Below, in pieces: positions 63,666 to 64,000 of a stretch of DNA of 64,000 bases. This DNA comes from Plotosus lineatus (taxonomy: Eukaryota > Chordata > Actinopteri > Siluriformes > Plotosidae). The position numbers and the translations under genes were made by a program. The stretch lies in the NCBI GenBank assembly GCA_024760905.1, contig CM045729.1, positions 58,074,580-58,138,579 of the forward strand. The letters are read 5' to 3'. Within the stretch, counting starts at the first letter, position 1. Each line of letters begins with the position of its first letter. The notes beneath the pieces are model-generated. The model saw only the letters and a list, made by a program, of their open reading frames with translations, searched no databases and was not told where the DNA came from.

Positions 63666-64000
63666 CTTCAAACACATCAAATCTCCACATTTCCACAGCT
63701 CATCATCTCCACATCCTGCTACCGTCCTACAACCTCACACACTTTACTCTGTTGGCTGATCGGCTAAATTGCCAAAAGCTAATTAAAGCTACGAATTGAA
63801 GGGCAGTGTTATAATGAACGTGATATTTATAGTTTAAAAAGATGCGTCGCAATCTGCTGCATTTTCAGACGCTGAATACACACAAAGCTCCCCATATTTA
63901 AAACATCAACAAGCGCTGATGATGAGGAAATCGTGCAGGGACATTGTGTGACCCTTGAGCTGACAGAGCCCATAAAATCAGTGTGTAGTTTCAATTTAAT
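63666..64000. other. unique noncoding sequence at the window edge
   Basis: The minisatellite fades out by about 63720; the rest is ordinary AT-rich sequence with no gene recognised. Confidence 0.5.

Overview
The window looks like noncoding, repeat-dense chromosomal DNA from a teleost fish. The evidence is an RTE-clade LINE recognisable as Rex3, an L2-type LINE with both ORFs, pogo/Tigger-like and hAT DNA transposons, tRNA-headed SINEs with fish-type tails, and many very long CA, GA and TA microsatellites. I cannot name the species or order. No host protein-coding exon, rRNA or functional tRNA gene could be supported. The reading frames that make sense all belong to decayed mobile elements, and the stretches between repeats read as intergenic or intronic sequence.

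Layout. 0-6 kb is mostly unique sequence with one GT/GA microsatellite. 6-11.6 kb is a nested pile: a SINE-A, then a TA-flanked MITE (called M1 here) holding a LINE tail and a Tigger-like element (M2), which itself holds a Rex3 LINE with an inverted 5' part. 11-14 kb has two more M1 copies, one loaded with a LINE end and a SINE. 14.8-15.9 kb is a Rex3 5' fragment split by a SINE-C. 15.9-18.7 kb is a hAT transposon with matching ends and an 8-bp target duplication but a broken transposase. 20.6-29.2 kb has M1-D, SINE-B copies, an L2 tail and a second M2 element. 29-40 kb is mainly unique, possibly regulatory, sequence. 39.9-41.1 kb holds M1-E with an internally deleted LINE, next to a 150-bp TA run. 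48.1-53 kb is a nearly full-length L2 LINE interrupted by a SINE-C and a Rex3 piece. 54.6-61 kb mixes SINEs with long TA/CA arrays and holds a fragment carrying a hammerhead ribozyme fold of the kind known from Penelope-like elements. 62.5-63.7 kb is a degenerate minisatellite with embedded CA runs.

How the parts relate. Three tRNA-headed SINE families (A, B, C) are named here for convenience. SINE-B1 combines a tRNA-like head with pieces matching both ends of an RTE-like LINE that is also present (12.97, 40.03 and 55.16 kb). The same head B occurs with the SINE-A tail (B2), and head A occurs with a third tail, so SINE modules have been exchanged. Direct repeats found around most insertions allow boundaries and insertion order to be read from the window itself. 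The strongest observations are the hammerhead fold (59.2 kb), a SINE-C that seems to carry 3'-transduced Rex3 DNA (49.6 kb), the two-ended LINE origin of SINE-B, and the nested 6.35-10.57 kb block with an unoccupied paralogous site at 27.02 kb.
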